Part shown: piece by piece, positions 17,111 through 27,611 of the stretch | How positions within the stretch are numbered: position 1 is the stretch's first letter | How the letters are laid out: every line of letters begins with the position of its first letter | DNA from: Sphingobacterium sp. PCS056 | GTDB lineage: Bacteria > Bacteroidota > Bacteroidia > Sphingobacteriales > Sphingobacteriaceae | DNA length: 64,000 bases | NCBI RefSeq assembly: GCF_023273895.1 | Contig: NZ_CP096883.1 | Coordinates: forward strand, 4,650,001-4,714,000 | Direction of reading: 5' to 3' | Translations under genes and position numbers: made by a program | Notes under the pieces: model-generated | The model's input: the letters and a program-made list of their open reading frames with translations, nothing else | Database searches by the model: none | What the model was told of the DNA's origin: nothing

Positions 17111-18382
17111 TTAACATCCAATCGTTACACCATTTACGATAACGGCTTCTTTTTTGACCACTACTATACCATCACAAACGGCATAGGTCTCGAAATCACC
17201 ATCTTTCAGATGCTTTCCTCCCTTTATCCTGACATTATTGCCAATACGGCAATTTTTATCTAAGATTGCATTTTCGATATAGCAACGTTCACCAACGCCT
17301 ACAGGTGGAGGTGCTTGGGTGCTCCCTAGTTCTAATACATCTTCCAATTGCTCATAATAGTCACTACCCATCATGTACGTGTTTTTAATGACTGTGCCAT
17401 GGCCTATACGGGAACGAATACCGATCAGCGAGCGTTGAATTTTATCCCCGTTGAGAATACATCCATCTGCTACGATTGTATTATTTAATGTGGTTCCCGA
17501 TATTTTGGAGGGAGGCAGCATGCGCGCTCTCGTATACACTGTTTCATTAAAAAGATTGAAATCGGGAACATCATCTGTTAAACCAATATTTGCTTCAAAG
17601 AAAGAACTTATAGTACCAATATCTGTCCAATATCCATCAAATTGGTAACTCAGTACATTTTTAGAATCGATACTTTCCGGAATGATTTCTTTTCCAAAAT
17701 CCATTCCTGGATTTTCTTTTAACAAAGAGGCCAAGATCCCTTTTGAAAAAACATAGATGCCCATAGAAGCTAAATAATGACGTCCACGCTTGTCCATCTC
17801 CTCGGAAACTTCAGAGCTCCAGTTTACCAATTCTTCTTTATTGGGTTTTTCGGTAAAGGAAGTAATGATATTATTTTCATCAGATTTGAGTATGCCAAAT
17901 CCCGTTGCATCCTTAGCGCTTACGGGTATTGTAGCAATCGTGACATCGCCCTTGTTTTTCACATGAAAGTCGACTAGCGCGGCGTAATCCATTTGATACA
18001 ATTGATCTCCTGATAATATCAGCACATAGTCATAATCGACATTCAACAAATTCTTTTGGGTTCTTCTCACTGCATCAGCTGTTCCTTCAAACCAACGATC
18101 ACCTTCATTATTCTGATCTGCCGCCAAGATGTCTACAAATCCTTTACTAAAAATACTGAAATTATATGCATTTTTAATGTGCTTATTTAAAGATGCCGAG
18201 TTATACTGTGTCAGCACAAAGATTTTATTATATCCAGAATTTAAACAATTCGAAATCGGAATATCCACCAAACGGTATTTACCTGCAATTGGTACAGCTG
18301 GTTTTGAGCGCTGTTCCGTCAAAGGGTACAAACGAGTACCTCGCCCTCCCCCCAAAACAATAGAGACTACTTTGTGTGACAT
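17111..18382 (-). CDS. glgC: Glucose-1-phosphate adenylyltransferase
   Basis: 423-aa enzyme making ADP-glucose from ATP and glucose-1-phosphate, the committed step of glycogen synthesis. N-terminal nucleotidyltransferase signature GGGRGTRLYPLTEQRSKPAV then GKYRLVDIPISNC; ADP-glucose site YVLILSGDQLYQMDY; C-terminal left-handed beta-helix region (GERCYIENAILDKNCRIG). Full length. One base separates it from the glgA stop codon, so it is the last gene of the glycogen operon. Confidence 0.96.
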   Translation of the reverse strand: MSHKVVSIVLGGGRGTRLYPLTEQRSKPAVPIAGKYRLVDIPISNCLNSGYNKIFVLTQYNSASLNKHIKNAYNFSIFSKGFVDILAADQNNEGDRWFEGTADAVRRTQKNLLNVDYDYVLILSGDQLYQMDYAALVDFHVKNKGDVTIATIPVSAKDATGFGILKSDENNIITSFTEKPNKEELVNWSSEVSEEMDKRGRHYLASMGIYVFSKGILASLLKENPGMDFGKEIIPESIDSKNVLSYQFDGYWTDIGTISSFFEANIGLTDDVPDFNLFNETVYTRARMLPPSKISGTTLNNTIVADGCILNGDKIQRSLIGIRSRIGHGTVIKNTYMMGSDYYEQLEDVLELGSTQAPPPVGVGERCYIENAILDKNCRIGNNVRIKGGKHLKDGDFETYAVCDGIVVVKKEAVIVNGVTIGC

Positions 18383-18383
18383 A

Positions 18384-19802
18384 TTAATTCAATAATTTAG
18401 TGTACAAATCCAAGTATTTTTGAGCCGACTTATGCCATGAAAAATCCAAATTCATTTCCTTATCTCTCACTTCTGATAATAAATCGGCTTGAGCAACAAT
18501 TTTTAAAGCCCTGATCACACCTTCGGTTGCATCGTTAACACGTGCTTCAGGAAATACAATTCCATAACCATTAGACTCTTGTATATCAATTACCGTATCT
18601 CGGAGACCGCCGATCCCTCTAACGACAGGAATTGTCCCGTATTGAAGCGCATATAATTGGTTTAATCCACAAGGCTCCACACGTGAAGGCATCAACAACA
18701 AGTCTGTTGCGGCATATACCTGATGTGCTAGTGATTCGTTATAACCAAAATAAACGGCTAACTGTTGCGGGTATTTTTCCATGACCTGTTGCAATGCAGC
18801 CTGTATATCTTGATCTCCAGAGCCTAAAATAAATATACTCATTTTAGCCTTAACTTTTCCTAAAAGTTGAGCAATTATTTCTGCTAATAAATCTGCTCCT
18901 TTTTCAATAGCAAATCGACCAATAAACGACATTAAAGGCAGTGAAGGGTCTAGTTTGTATTGCTCGCATAAGGCTTTTTTATTTTCATACTTACCTTTTT
19001 TGACTGAAGTAGAATCGTAATGAGTATGAATTAGCGTATCCAACATTGGATTCCAATATTCAGTATCGATACCGTTCACGATGCCATAACCTTTTTGAGA
19101 TTCAGCCTTAAATAAATCTTGCAATCCATTTGCATCAACAAACAATTCTTTCAAATAGCCTTCTGATACCGTAGAAAATGCGTCGCAGCATTTAACTGCC
19201 GCCGCCATTGGATTGATCAGACCATCCCAATCCAGCAGTCCCCATCGCCACGTATCAAAACTTGGCATCAAAATTCCCTTATTCCAATTCATCCAACCTT
19301 GGTACTGTCCATTATGAACTGTAAAAAGTGTTTTTACAGATGAAAATTGTTGAAAGTCATGACTATATTTTAGTAAGAAAGGAACCAATCCAACATGATG
19401 GTCATGACAATTGATCAAATCGGGCATGATCTGATCTGCTTTTAACCAATGTAAAAATGCATGTTGAAAAGACAGCCACTGCTCCGCCTCATCTGGATAA
19501 CAATACACCTCTTCCCGATCTAACTTACCAGGTATTCGGATGAGATACAAGGGAAATCCAAGTTGATCACTTGCTTCTTTCCATATTTCATAATGCAACT
19601 GTTCCGATCCCTGATAGAAAGAACCCATAGCAATCTGATCAAATTTATTTTCTTGCGTAAATTTTCGATCGTACCAAGGCATCACCACAGATGCATCAAT
19701 TCCCAGCTTACGTTGATATTTTGGCAAAGCGCCTACTACATCTGCCAATCCCCCAACCTTGGCTACAGGAAAACATTCGACACTTAGATGTATTACTTTC
19801 AT
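18384..19802 (-). CDS. glgA: Glycogen synthase (ADP-glucose type, GT5)
   Basis: 472 aa. Glycosyltransferase family 5: N-terminal substrate loop KVGGLADVVGALPK (residues 15-28), acceptor domain, then SFIGRFAIEKGADLL and the C-terminal nucleotide-sugar site EPCGLNQLYALQYGTIPVV. It elongates alpha-1,4 glucan from ADP-glucose. The ATG overlaps the glgB stop by one base (TAATG), indicating translational coupling. Confidence 0.95.
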   Translation of the reverse strand: MKVIHLSVECFPVAKVGGLADVVGALPKYQRKLGIDASVVMPWYDRKFTQENKFDQIAMGSFYQGSEQLHYEIWKEASDQLGFPLYLIRIPGKLDREEVYCYPDEAEQWLSFQHAFLHWLKADQIMPDLINCHDHHVGLVPFLLKYSHDFQQFSSVKTLFTVHNGQYQGWMNWNKGILMPSFDTWRWGLLDWDGLINPMAAAVKCCDAFSTVSEGYLKELFVDANGLQDLFKAESQKGYGIVNGIDTEYWNPMLDTLIHTHYDSTSVKKGKYENKKALCEQYKLDPSLPLMSFIGRFAIEKGADLLAEIIAQLLGKVKAKMSIFILGSGDQDIQAALQQVMEKYPQQLAVYFGYNESLAHQVYAATDLLLMPSRVEPCGLNQLYALQYGTIPVVRGIGGLRDTVIDIQESNGYGIVFPEARVNDATEGVIRALKIVAQADLLSEVRDKEMNLDFSWHKSAQKYLDLYTKLLN

Positions 19803-21712
19803 TATGCTTTTCGTTTTAATATTAGGCCACCCAAGGGAGGCAATGTCATCACTATGGATTGATCAAAACCCATCCAGTGTACTGTACTAGAATTATATAC
19901 TGGATCACCTACACCACTTCCATAAAAATCCCGTTGGTCCGAATTCAAAATTTCTTCCCAGATTCCATTCTTCGGAACCCCCACACGAAAGTCTTGTCTC
20001 ACCACAGGAGTTAAATTTAAGACGATCAATAAATCATCCTTTTCTTCATATCCTTTTCGGAGATAAGCATACACACTATTTTTATCATCGCCCTGTTCAA
20101 CCCATTGAAACCCTTCTTCTACAAACGCTCTCTGATATAGCGCAGGCTGGTTTTTGTAGGTATGATTTAATCGGCTGATAAATTTAAGCATACCGCTATG
20201 GGGTGTATATTCCAACAAATGCCAATCCAAGGATTTATTTTCATTCCACTCTGTCGTCTGTGCAAATTCGTCGCCCATAAATAACAGTTTTGTACCTGTT
20301 AATGTGAACATATATACATATAGAGCTCGCAAATTGGCAAATTTCTGCCATTCGTCACCTGGCATTTTGTCTAACAGAGACTGTTTTCCATGTACAACTT
20401 CATCATGTGACAAAGGCAGCATAAAATTTTCATGATAGGCATACACCGTCGCAAAAGTTAATTTATGATGATGATAACTCCGATTTATCGGATCTTCTTT
20501 GAAGTAATCTAGGGTATCATGCATCCATCCCATCATCCATTTCATTCCAAAGCCTAAGCCACCTGCAAATGTTGGTTTACTCACTCCTGGCCATGACGTC
20601 GATTCCTCTGCTATCGTCTGTACATCAGGATAATGATGATATACAGCTTCATTGAGTTCTTTGAGAAAGTGAACTGCTTCAAGATTTTCTCTTCCCCCAA
20701 ATTCGTTCGTTTCCCATTCTCCTTCATTTCGGGAATAATCCAAATAAAGCATGGAGGCAACTGCATCTACCCGCAGTCCATCGACATGATAGCGATCTAA
20801 CCAAAAGAGCGCATTACTGATCAAAAAAGATCGTACTTCATTTCTTCCGTAATTAAAGATATAAGATTTCCAGTCTGGGTGAAATCCTTTTCTTAGATCT
20901 TCATGTTCGTAAAGACAGCTGCCATCAAAACGATGTAATCCATGTGCATCACCAGGATAATGCGAAGGAACCCAGTCCAGAATCACACCGATATGATTTC
21001 GGTGTAGTGATTCAATCAAATACATCAGATCTTGAGGCCCTCCATAGCGAGATGATGCAGCAAAATATCCGGTTATCTGATATCCCCAAGAAGGATAAAA
21101 AGGATGTTCCATAACGGGCAAAAACTCGACATGCGTAAATCCTGTCTCTAGGATATAGGGGACCAACCGGTCTGCAATTTCACGGTAGGACAGCAACCGT
21201 TCAGGATCCGCTGGGTCGCGCTGCCACGATCCTAAGTGCATTTCATAAACAGACATTGGCTTGTCCAAACTATTGAATTGAGCGCGCTGCGAAATCCAAC
21301 TGGAGTCTTCCCATTCATACCAAGTTGTACCGACAATGGATGCAGTCTTTGGGGGTAATTCGCAGATCAGAGCAAAAGGATCTGCTTTTTCCAATCGTTC
21401 GCCGTTGGTCGACTGAATATGGTACTTATAGACCTCTCCAGTACCGATATGAGGAATAAAACCTTCCCAAATACCACTGCCATCCCAACGCACATGCAAT
21501 CCATGGGTTTGTGGATTCCAACCATTAAAATTTCCTGTTACCGAAACCGCACTGGCATTGGGAGCCCAAACGGCAAAGTAAACACCAGAATTGCCACCGT
21601 GTTCAACAACATGAGAACCAAATTTCTCATACAATTTATAATGTCTTCCAGCCCTAAATAAGGATACATCAAATGCTGTAAGCAACGAAAAAACTTCTAC
21701 TGGGTGACCCAT
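19802..21712 (-). CDS. glgB: 1,4-alpha-glucan branching enzyme (GH13)
   Basis: 636 aa. N-terminal CBM48 domain (YFAVWAPNASAVSVTGNFNGW), then the GH13 catalytic barrel with GLRVDAVASMLY (nucleophile Asp), IAEESTSWPGV (acid/base Glu) and LPLSHDEVVHGK, plus a C-terminal all-beta domain. It introduces alpha-1,6 branches into glycogen. Shorter than E. coli GlgB, which has an additional N-terminal module. Second gene of the operon, 27 bases after the GH31 gene. Confidence 0.95.
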   Translation of the reverse strand: MGHPVEVFSLLTAFDVSLFRAGRHYKLYEKFGSHVVEHGGNSGVYFAVWAPNASAVSVTGNFNGWNPQTHGLHVRWDGSGIWEGFIPHIGTGEVYKYHIQSTNGERLEKADPFALICELPPKTASIVGTTWYEWEDSSWISQRAQFNSLDKPMSVYEMHLGSWQRDPADPERLLSYREIADRLVPYILETGFTHVEFLPVMEHPFYPSWGYQITGYFAASSRYGGPQDLMYLIESLHRNHIGVILDWVPSHYPGDAHGLHRFDGSCLYEHEDLRKGFHPDWKSYIFNYGRNEVRSFLISNALFWLDRYHVDGLRVDAVASMLYLDYSRNEGEWETNEFGGRENLEAVHFLKELNEAVYHHYPDVQTIAEESTSWPGVSKPTFAGGLGFGMKWMMGWMHDTLDYFKEDPINRSYHHHKLTFATVYAYHENFMLPLSHDEVVHGKQSLLDKMPGDEWQKFANLRALYVYMFTLTGTKLLFMGDEFAQTTEWNENKSLDWHLLEYTPHSGMLKFISRLNHTYKNQPALYQRAFVEEGFQWVEQGDDKNSVYAYLRKGYEEKDDLLIVLNLTPVVRQDFRVGVPKNGIWEEILNSDQRDFYGSGVGDPVYNSSTVHWMGFDQSIVMTLPPLGGLILKRKA

Positions 21713-21739
21713 GATTCGATGAGGTTTAATAATCGTAAA

Positions 21740-24196
21740 TTATGCTATAATTAAATTTCTAAAATCTTTTTCTATCAAAACGTATTCGTTGCCCAATTCA
21801 TCTTTTGACAGGCTAACTTCGACACCATCTGCTTTGATTGTTTTTATTTCAAAGGGAATTCCTACTAAATAGATTTTATAATCATCGAACCTTTCATTGT
21901 ACAGCCCTTCTACTTGTTGCAATATTACCAGAGTATTGTCAGTTCCTTCTACCAGGAAGTGTTTTTCAGCATAGACACTCTGTTCATAAGCAAAAGTATC
22001 ACCATGGTCTGCATAGATGTACGAGTCAAACTTGCCCTTGCTGTAATATACATTGAGTTTCAGTGCATCTATTTTGTGCTCAAAGGTATATTGCATAACG
22101 GGATATTCTGGGATGACACTTCCACCTTTAACAAAAATAGGCATCTCATCCAAAGGTGTATCGATCGTATGCTCCTGCGAACCTGCGTATGGTTGTAAAT
22201 TGAAATAATAATACCAGTCTCCTTCCGGTAAGTAAACCACTTTATTTTTTTGACCCGGATTTAATACTGGTGAAACTAAAATTTTATCACCGAAACAAAA
22301 TTCTTCTTCCCGAATTAAATTTTTCGGAATATGTTGTTCAACCAAAGAGATCGGTCTTAATATCGGTTCGCCGTAACGATGTTGCTGCCAAAATACCGTA
22401 TAGATATAAGGCAATAACTTATACCTCATTTCAATAAATTTCTTGCATATTGCTTCCCACTCTGGTCCAAAACTCCAAGGTTCGCGATCACGCGTATCAC
22501 CTGCAGAATGCACACGCATAAATGGAGAAAAGACGCCAAATTGCATCCAACGCGTAAATAGTTCACCATCCGGTTCACCCGTAAATCCTCCAATATCTGT
22601 TCCGCAGAAAGATAACCCTGACACAGACAGTCTTTGTAACTGAAGAAGTCCTATACGCAAATGCTCCCATGTCGCAATATTATCTCCTGTCCATACGGAT
22701 GAATAACGTTGGGTGCCAGCATATGCTGCCCTAGTGATCGTAAACGGGCGTTTATTTTTATATAGTTTTTTCAAGCCATCATAAGTGGATCGAACCATTT
22801 GCATACCATATACATTATGGGCTTTACGGTGAGATCCTCGGTATCCATCGTAATTGTGGCGGACATCATCCGGGAAAGTACCTCTTCCAAATACGGCTGG
22901 TTCATTCATGTCATTCCAAAATCCAGCCACACCATCATCCACCAAGCCTTTGTACAAAGTGCCCCACCATTCCCTTACACTTGGGTTTGTAAAATCAGGA
23001 AACTGGCATCTACCTGGCCATACAAAACCTTCCATAAAATAATCATCTCCACGACGACAGAAGTACCGATTTTCCTGACCTTCCTTAAATACCCAGTAAT
23101 TTTCGTCGACCTTAATTCCGGGATCGATCATGACTACAGTTTTAAAACCATTGGCAGCCAAGTCTGAAATCATTTTTTTAGGGTCTGGAAAATATTGTTT
23201 ATTCCAAGTAAAACAGCGGTATCCATCCATATAGTCAATATCCAAATAAATGGCATCACAAGGAATTTCTCTTTTTCTAAATTCAGCTGTAACTTCTCTT
23301 ACATTTTGCTCCGGGTAATAACTCCAACGACACTGATGATAACCAATACCCCAGAGCGGAGGCATAAAATGGGTACCCGTAATGCTGTGATAACGTTTTA
23401 CTACATCCATCATATTGGGTCCATGGATATAATAATATTGCATCTCTCCCCCCTCAGACCAAAAACTCGTACGTTGTTTATTTTCAGAAGCAAAATCAAA
23501 GAATGTCCTAAACGTATTATCAAAGAAAATACCATATGCTTCACCCCCCGTCACACCAATATAAAAAGGAATTGTTTTGTAAAGAGGATCTTGATTAAAA
23601 GCATACCCATAGGTATCAGAATTCCAATTTTTAAAACGTTTCCCGCGCAGATTAAGATTCGTGGCTTTATCTCCTAAACCAAAGAATGCTTCATCTTCAT
23701 GTGCTTTTTTACTACAGTAGACATAGTAGCCTCCAAAATCAGGATTTTCTTCCCAATGCATGGGTTTGTCATCGGCACTAAAGACTTTACCGGATAAGTC
23801 TTGAAATGAAACCAAAAAGTCTGCTTTGCGAATCGCACAAATCACTTTATTTGTTTTTACATAAAAACTGGTTTCATCCTCATCTACAGAAAAGGATACC
23901 GCATGTTGATCGGTATCGATAACGGCATAGGAAAAGTCATCCAAAAAAGAACCTTGTGGTGCTAAACGAACACGAATAATTTCATCTGAAACAATACGTA
24001 TTTCGACTTTTGCGACCCCATCAGTAAAGTAAAATGTATTCCGATCTTTGCTGTAGGATCTGACTCGAGCCAGATACTTTTTCTCTATAGTCGGTAGGTC
24101 TAGTACAGGGTTATTAACATGGTGAACAGTACCATCGGATGTCTCGTCACCTAATAATTCACTTGCAAATTCCTCTTTTTTAATGGAGTCTCCCAT
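21740..24196 (-). CDS. Alpha-glucosidase, glycoside hydrolase family 31
   Basis: 818-aa GH31 enzyme without signal peptide, so cytoplasmic. N-terminal beta-sandwich, then catalytic barrel with DAIYLDIDYMDGYR, the nucleophile motif GFWNDMNEPAVF, FTITRAAYAGTQRYSSVWTGDN (acid/base) and CGTDIGGFTGEP; C-terminal beta domains follow. It releases glucose from non-reducing ends of alpha-glucans. Placement as first gene of the glg operon suggests a role in trimming or recycling maltodextrins. Exact linkage specificity is not readable. Confidence 0.92.
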   Translation of the reverse strand: MGDSIKKEEFASELLGDETSDGTVHHVNNPVLDLPTIEKKYLARVRSYSKDRNTFYFTDGVAKVEIRIVSDEIIRVRLAPQGSFLDDFSYAVIDTDQHAVSFSVDEDETSFYVKTNKVICAIRKADFLVSFQDLSGKVFSADDKPMHWEENPDFGGYYVYCSKKAHEDEAFFGLGDKATNLNLRGKRFKNWNSDTYGYAFNQDPLYKTIPFYIGVTGGEAYGIFFDNTFRTFFDFASENKQRTSFWSEGGEMQYYYIHGPNMMDVVKRYHSITGTHFMPPLWGIGYHQCRWSYYPEQNVREVTAEFRKREIPCDAIYLDIDYMDGYRCFTWNKQYFPDPKKMISDLAANGFKTVVMIDPGIKVDENYWVFKEGQENRYFCRRGDDYFMEGFVWPGRCQFPDFTNPSVREWWGTLYKGLVDDGVAGFWNDMNEPAVFGRGTFPDDVRHNYDGYRGSHRKAHNVYGMQMVRSTYDGLKKLYKNKRPFTITRAAYAGTQRYSSVWTGDNIATWEHLRIGLLQLQRLSVSGLSFCGTDIGGFTGEPDGELFTRWMQFGVFSPFMRVHSAGDTRDREPWSFGPEWEAICKKFIEMRYKLLPYIYTVFWQQHRYGEPILRPISLVEQHIPKNLIREEEFCFGDKILVSPVLNPGQKNKVVYLPEGDWYYYFNLQPYAGSQEHTIDTPLDEMPIFVKGGSVIPEYPVMQYTFEHKIDALKLNVYYSKGKFDSYIYADHGDTFAYEQSVYAEKHFLVEGTDNTLVILQQVEGLYNERFDDYKIYLVGIPFEIKTIKADGVEVSLSKDELGNEYVLIEKDFRNLIIA

Positions 24197-24309
24197 AGCA
24201 TTTATTCTTTAAATAATTTAATCAGTTTAAGCTGAACTTAAATTACAATAAATAACACAAAAACTCACTACTTAAAACATTAAAGAGTAAACTATTTTCA
24301 TTTTATAGC

Positions 24310-25554
24310 TTATTTGCTACGTATTGCTTCTACAGGATCTAGCCTTGACGCCATCAAAGCTGGTACAATACCTGATATCAAGCCTATTAATGTGGAGATT
24401 AATACGGTTAACAATACCATCTTTAAACTCACGACAATCGTCATTCCGATTGCTAATTTTACTAACAAGGTTATTAAAAATACAATCGAGAGACCAATAG
24501 CCCCTCCTAATAAACACAGTATAATGGATTCGATCAAAAATTGAGATAGTATAAAAAAGTTTTTAGCTCCCAAAGCCTTTTGGATGCCAATAATATGAGT
24601 ACGCTCTTTGACACTCACAAACATAATATTTGCGATACCAAATCCGCCAACTAAAACGGAAAAGATACCGATACAAAACCCAGCCAAATTAACAATACCA
24701 AACAATTTATCCAATTGTGAAGTAATCATAGTGGTTTGATTGATAGAAAAATCATCTTCGCGCTGTGGTGCTATACGATGTATAGAACGCATCAGTACTT
24801 TTATTTCACTTTCTGCCTCTGCTAAGGAATATTTTGGCAGAACCCGAATCGCAATGCTCGGAGAAAAATTATCATAATTGACTAAATTTCGGGCGAGCTC
24901 AAAAGGAATAAAGGCACTATTATCGGGCGAAGTATTGATCAAAACGCCCTCTCCTTCTTTTTTCAAAACACCGACCACTTGGACTTTTCGCCCCAACATA
25001 TTGACATATTTGCCAAGTGGGTCGCTGTTGGGGAACAGTCCTTCGGCAATAGTAGCTCCTAATACCGCTACCAACGCCCCTGCACGAGTTTCGCTTTCCA
25101 CAAAATATCTTCCTTTTTCAACATTGAAATTTTGTATGTTATATTGGTCTTGGGTACCTGCAGAAATCATCACCCCAGAGGCATTATTATTTTTATATTT
25201 AATAGTAGAGCCACCGATATTGATGATATAGGCTATTTTATCGGCAGTGGTAATCCGTTCCTTAAGTGCAAGAAAATCTTCATATTTCGGTTCCGGTCTA
25301 TTCAGATACTTCCACCAAGGGAAATCGGGTCCCCCTGTCCACGGCCATTTTTCGATATATAAAGTATTGGATCCGATCTTTTTTACCGAATTTTCGATAT
25401 TATTCCGTAACGTATCGACAGCAGAAAAAACGCCAATGATCGTCAAAATACCTATCGTTACACCTAATAAGGACAATAGCGTTCGTGTACGATTATCTTT
25501 TAATGCTGACAATGCGAATTTCGCACTTTCTTTTATGAGACCTATAACTAGCAT
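24310..25554 (-). CDS. ABC transporter permease, MacB/FtsX type
   Basis: 414 aa. An N-terminal membrane helix (LLGVTIGILTIIGVFSAV) is followed by a large periplasmic MacB-like domain and three C-terminal helices of the FtsX core (GIFSVLVGGFGIANIMFVSV, then SQFLIESIILCLLGGAIG and the last helix before RLDPVEAIRSK). The end motif PVEAIR is typical. Such permeases work with a LolD/MacB-type ATPase in mechanotransmission or lipoprotein/antibiotic export. No ATPase gene is adjacent, so the partner must be elsewhere. Confidence 0.9.
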   Translation of the reverse strand: MLVIGLIKESAKFALSALKDNRTRTLLSLLGVTIGILTIIGVFSAVDTLRNNIENSVKKIGSNTLYIEKWPWTGGPDFPWWKYLNRPEPKYEDFLALKERITTADKIAYIINIGGSTIKYKNNNASGVMISAGTQDQYNIQNFNVEKGRYFVESETRAGALVAVLGATIAEGLFPNSDPLGKYVNMLGRKVQVVGVLKKEGEGVLINTSPDNSAFIPFELARNLVNYDNFSPSIAIRVLPKYSLAEAESEIKVLMRSIHRIAPQREDDFSINQTTMITSQLDKLFGIVNLAGFCIGIFSVLVGGFGIANIMFVSVKERTHIIGIQKALGAKNFFILSQFLIESIILCLLGGAIGLSIVFLITLLVKLAIGMTIVVSLKMVLLTVLISTLIGLISGIVPALMASRLDPVEAIRSK

Positions 25555-25655
25555 ATTCAGGTTCTAAAATACAATTTAGTTTTGGTTTTATGTCAAAATG
25601 AATTCATTAATCAATTTAATACCGAAAGAAACACCCTTTTAACTAAAAAATTACC

Positions 25656-25663
25656 TACCTTTG
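25656..25663 (+). promoter_or_regulatory. -7 element for queA
   Basis: TACCTTTG matches TAnnTTTG and lies 83 bases upstream of the preferred queA ATG. It is the only such motif in the short gap after the divergent permease gene. Confidence 0.5.
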
Positions 25664-25746
25664 TATGCTTATTTATGTTCCGATAAGTCTGTTATTTGGA
25701 ACTTAAATACATATACAGGCAATCATTTAAAATATCAATATTAAAG

Positions 25747-26796
25747 ATGAAGTTATCTCAATTTAAATTCAACTTACCAGAGTCTCTTTTGGCGTCTGAA
25801 CCAACTGAAAATCGTGACGAATCACGCTTAATGGTTTTACACCGCGACACTGGTAAAATTGAGCATAAAATTTTCAAAGATGTATTAGATTACTTTGATG
25901 ACAAAGATGTCATGATTTTAAATAATACAAAAGTTTTTCCAGCACGTTTATATGGTAACAAAGAAAAAACAGGTGCTACTATCGAAGTATTTTTGTTACG
26001 CGAGTTAAACAAAGAACTTCGTTTATGGGACGTTTTGGTTGATCCCGCTCGTAAAATCCGTGTAGGTAATAAACTTTACTTTGGGGATGATGATCTATTA
26101 GTCGCTGAAGTTGTTGATAACACCACTTCTCGTGGACGTACTATCCGTTTCTTATTTGATGGTACGGATGAAGAATTCCGTCGCAATATTGAGATTTTAG
26201 GAGAAACACCTCTTCCAAAATACATCACACGTAAAGCTACTCCTGAGGATAAATTCCGTTACCAAACGATCTATGCTAAAAACGAAGGTGCTGTCGCTGC
26301 TCCAACTGCTGGTCTTCACTTCTCCCGCGAGTTGATGAAGCGCTTGGAATTAAAGGGTGTTGATTTTGCAGAGGTGACCTTACACGTTGGTCTAGGAACG
26401 TTCAGAACAGTGGAAGTTGAAGATTTAACGAAACACAAAATGGATTCTGAGCAGTTCATCATTACGGAAGAAGCTGCAAAAACGGTCAACAAAGCGATCG
26501 ATCTAAAAAGAAGGGTTTGTGCTGTTGGTACCACTTCTATGCGTGCTATCGAATCTGCGGTTTCTGCGGATCGCCACCTAAAACCGGCTAATGACTGGAC
26601 AAGTAAGTTTATCTATCCACCATACGATTTCAGTATTGCCAACTCCATGATTACCAACTTCCATACACCAGAGTCTACTTTGTTAGTGATGATTGCTGCA
26701 TTTGGAGGATATGAGCATGTGATGAACGCATATGAACAAGCTGTAAAAGAAAAATATAGATTCTATAGCTATGGCGATGCCATGTTGATTATCTAA
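25747..26796 (+). CDS. queA: tRNA preQ1 34 S-adenosylmethionine ribosyltransferase-isomerase
   Basis: 349 aa. QueA transfers and isomerises the ribosyl group of AdoMet onto preQ1 in tRNA, forming epoxyqueuosine in the queuosine pathway. Family hallmarks: LASEPTENRDESRLMVL, LNNTKVFPARL, GAVAAPTAGLHFS, HVGLGTFRTVE, VCAVGTTSMRAIES and NFHTPESTLLVMIAAF. The longest frame begins 51 bases earlier, but homologues begin MKLSQFKF..LP, so the ATG at 25747 was chosen. A strong terminator follows. Confidence 0.96.
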   Translation: MKLSQFKFNLPESLLASEPTENRDESRLMVLHRDTGKIEHKIFKDVLDYFDDKDVMILNNTKVFPARLYGNKEKTGATIEVFLLRELNKELRLWDVLVDPARKIRVGNKLYFGDDDLLVAEVVDNTTSRGRTIRFLFDGTDEEFRRNIEILGETPLPKYITRKATPEDKFRYQTIYAKNEGAVAAPTAGLHFSRELMKRLELKGVDFAEVTLHVGLGTFRTVEVEDLTKHKMDSEQFIITEEAAKTVNKAIDLKRRVCAVGTTSMRAIESAVSADRHLKPANDWTSKFIYPPYDFSIANSMITNFHTPESTLLVMIAAFGGYEHVMNAYEQAVKEKYRFYSYGDAMLII

Positions 26797-26815
26797 TCAA
26801 CTTCATAAAAAGATT

Positions 26816-26850
26816 AACGTGGATAAGTAGGCTATTTATCCACGTTTTTT
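26816..26850 (+). terminator. Rho-independent terminator after queA
   Basis: 11-bp perfect stem (AACGTGGATAA / TTATCCACGTT) with a 9-base loop, followed by a T-run. It separates queA from ispD. Confidence 0.9.
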
Positions 26851-26884
26851 ATTTCCAATATTCCCTTATTGACACCAAATTGTG

Positions 26885-27571
26885 ATGGATCAAAACTTCG
26901 TTTTAATAGTAGCCGCAGGTAAAGGAAGCCGTATGCAGTCTAATCTGCCAAAGCAATACTTGCTTTTAGAAAACAAGCCTGTGCTTATGCATACAATCGA
27001 AAAATTTTATGCGAGTGAAACAAAACCTCACCTTATTATTGCGATCGACTCTGAAATGGAGGACTTTTGGAAGTCTCTCTGCAAACAATATCATTTCACG
27101 ATCCCGCACTCCATTAGCTATGGTGGAAAAACACGGTTTCAAACGGTAAAAAAAGGCATTGCTTTTATTAAAAAAATACTTCCTGATTTAAATGGATCTG
27201 CAATTGCCATACACGATGGTGCCCGACCACTCATCCAAACGTCTACCATTGATCTGGCTTTTGAAAAGGCAAAAAAATCAAAAGCTGTTATTGTTGCCAG
27301 ATCTTCGACAGATTCTGTACGGATGACAAAAGGCACAAACACCCAGGCGATTGATCGCAATCAGATTTGGTTGGTCCAAACCCCACAGATATTTGAAGCT
27401 TGTTTGTTAGAACGTGCTTATGAGCAAGAAGAGGAAACAACATTCACGGATGATGCTTCGGTAGTAGAAAAACTTGGCTATGCGATTGAAATCGTAATGG
27501 GTGATTATAAAAATATAAAAATTACTTATCCTGAAGACTTAGAAATTGCTCAAATCTATTTAAAAATGTAA
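26885..27571 (+). CDS. ispD: 2-C-methyl-D-erythritol 4-phosphate cytidylyltransferase
   Basis: 228 aa. Third step of the MEP isoprenoid pathway, joining CTP and methylerythritol phosphate. Visible: VAAGKGSRMQSNLPKQY nucleotide loop at the N-terminus, IAIHDGARPLI, WLVQTPQIFE, TFTDDASVVEKLG and the end segment NIKITYPEDLEIA. A GTG directly precedes the ATG; ATG at 26885 is preferred. Single gene, convergent with the metallo-hydrolase gene. Confidence 0.95.
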   Translation: MDQNFVLIVAAGKGSRMQSNLPKQYLLLENKPVLMHTIEKFYASETKPHLIIAIDSEMEDFWKSLCKQYHFTIPHSISYGGKTRFQTVKKGIAFIKKILPDLNGSAIAIHDGARPLIQTSTIDLAFEKAKKSKAVIVARSSTDSVRMTKGTNTQAIDRNQIWLVQTPQIFEACLLERAYEQEEETTFTDDASVVEKLGYAIEIVMGDYKNIKITYPEDLEIAQIYLKM

Positions 27572-27611
27572 AGCATTGCCAATAGGATGTAATGGATTTT
27601 TCTATTCTTCC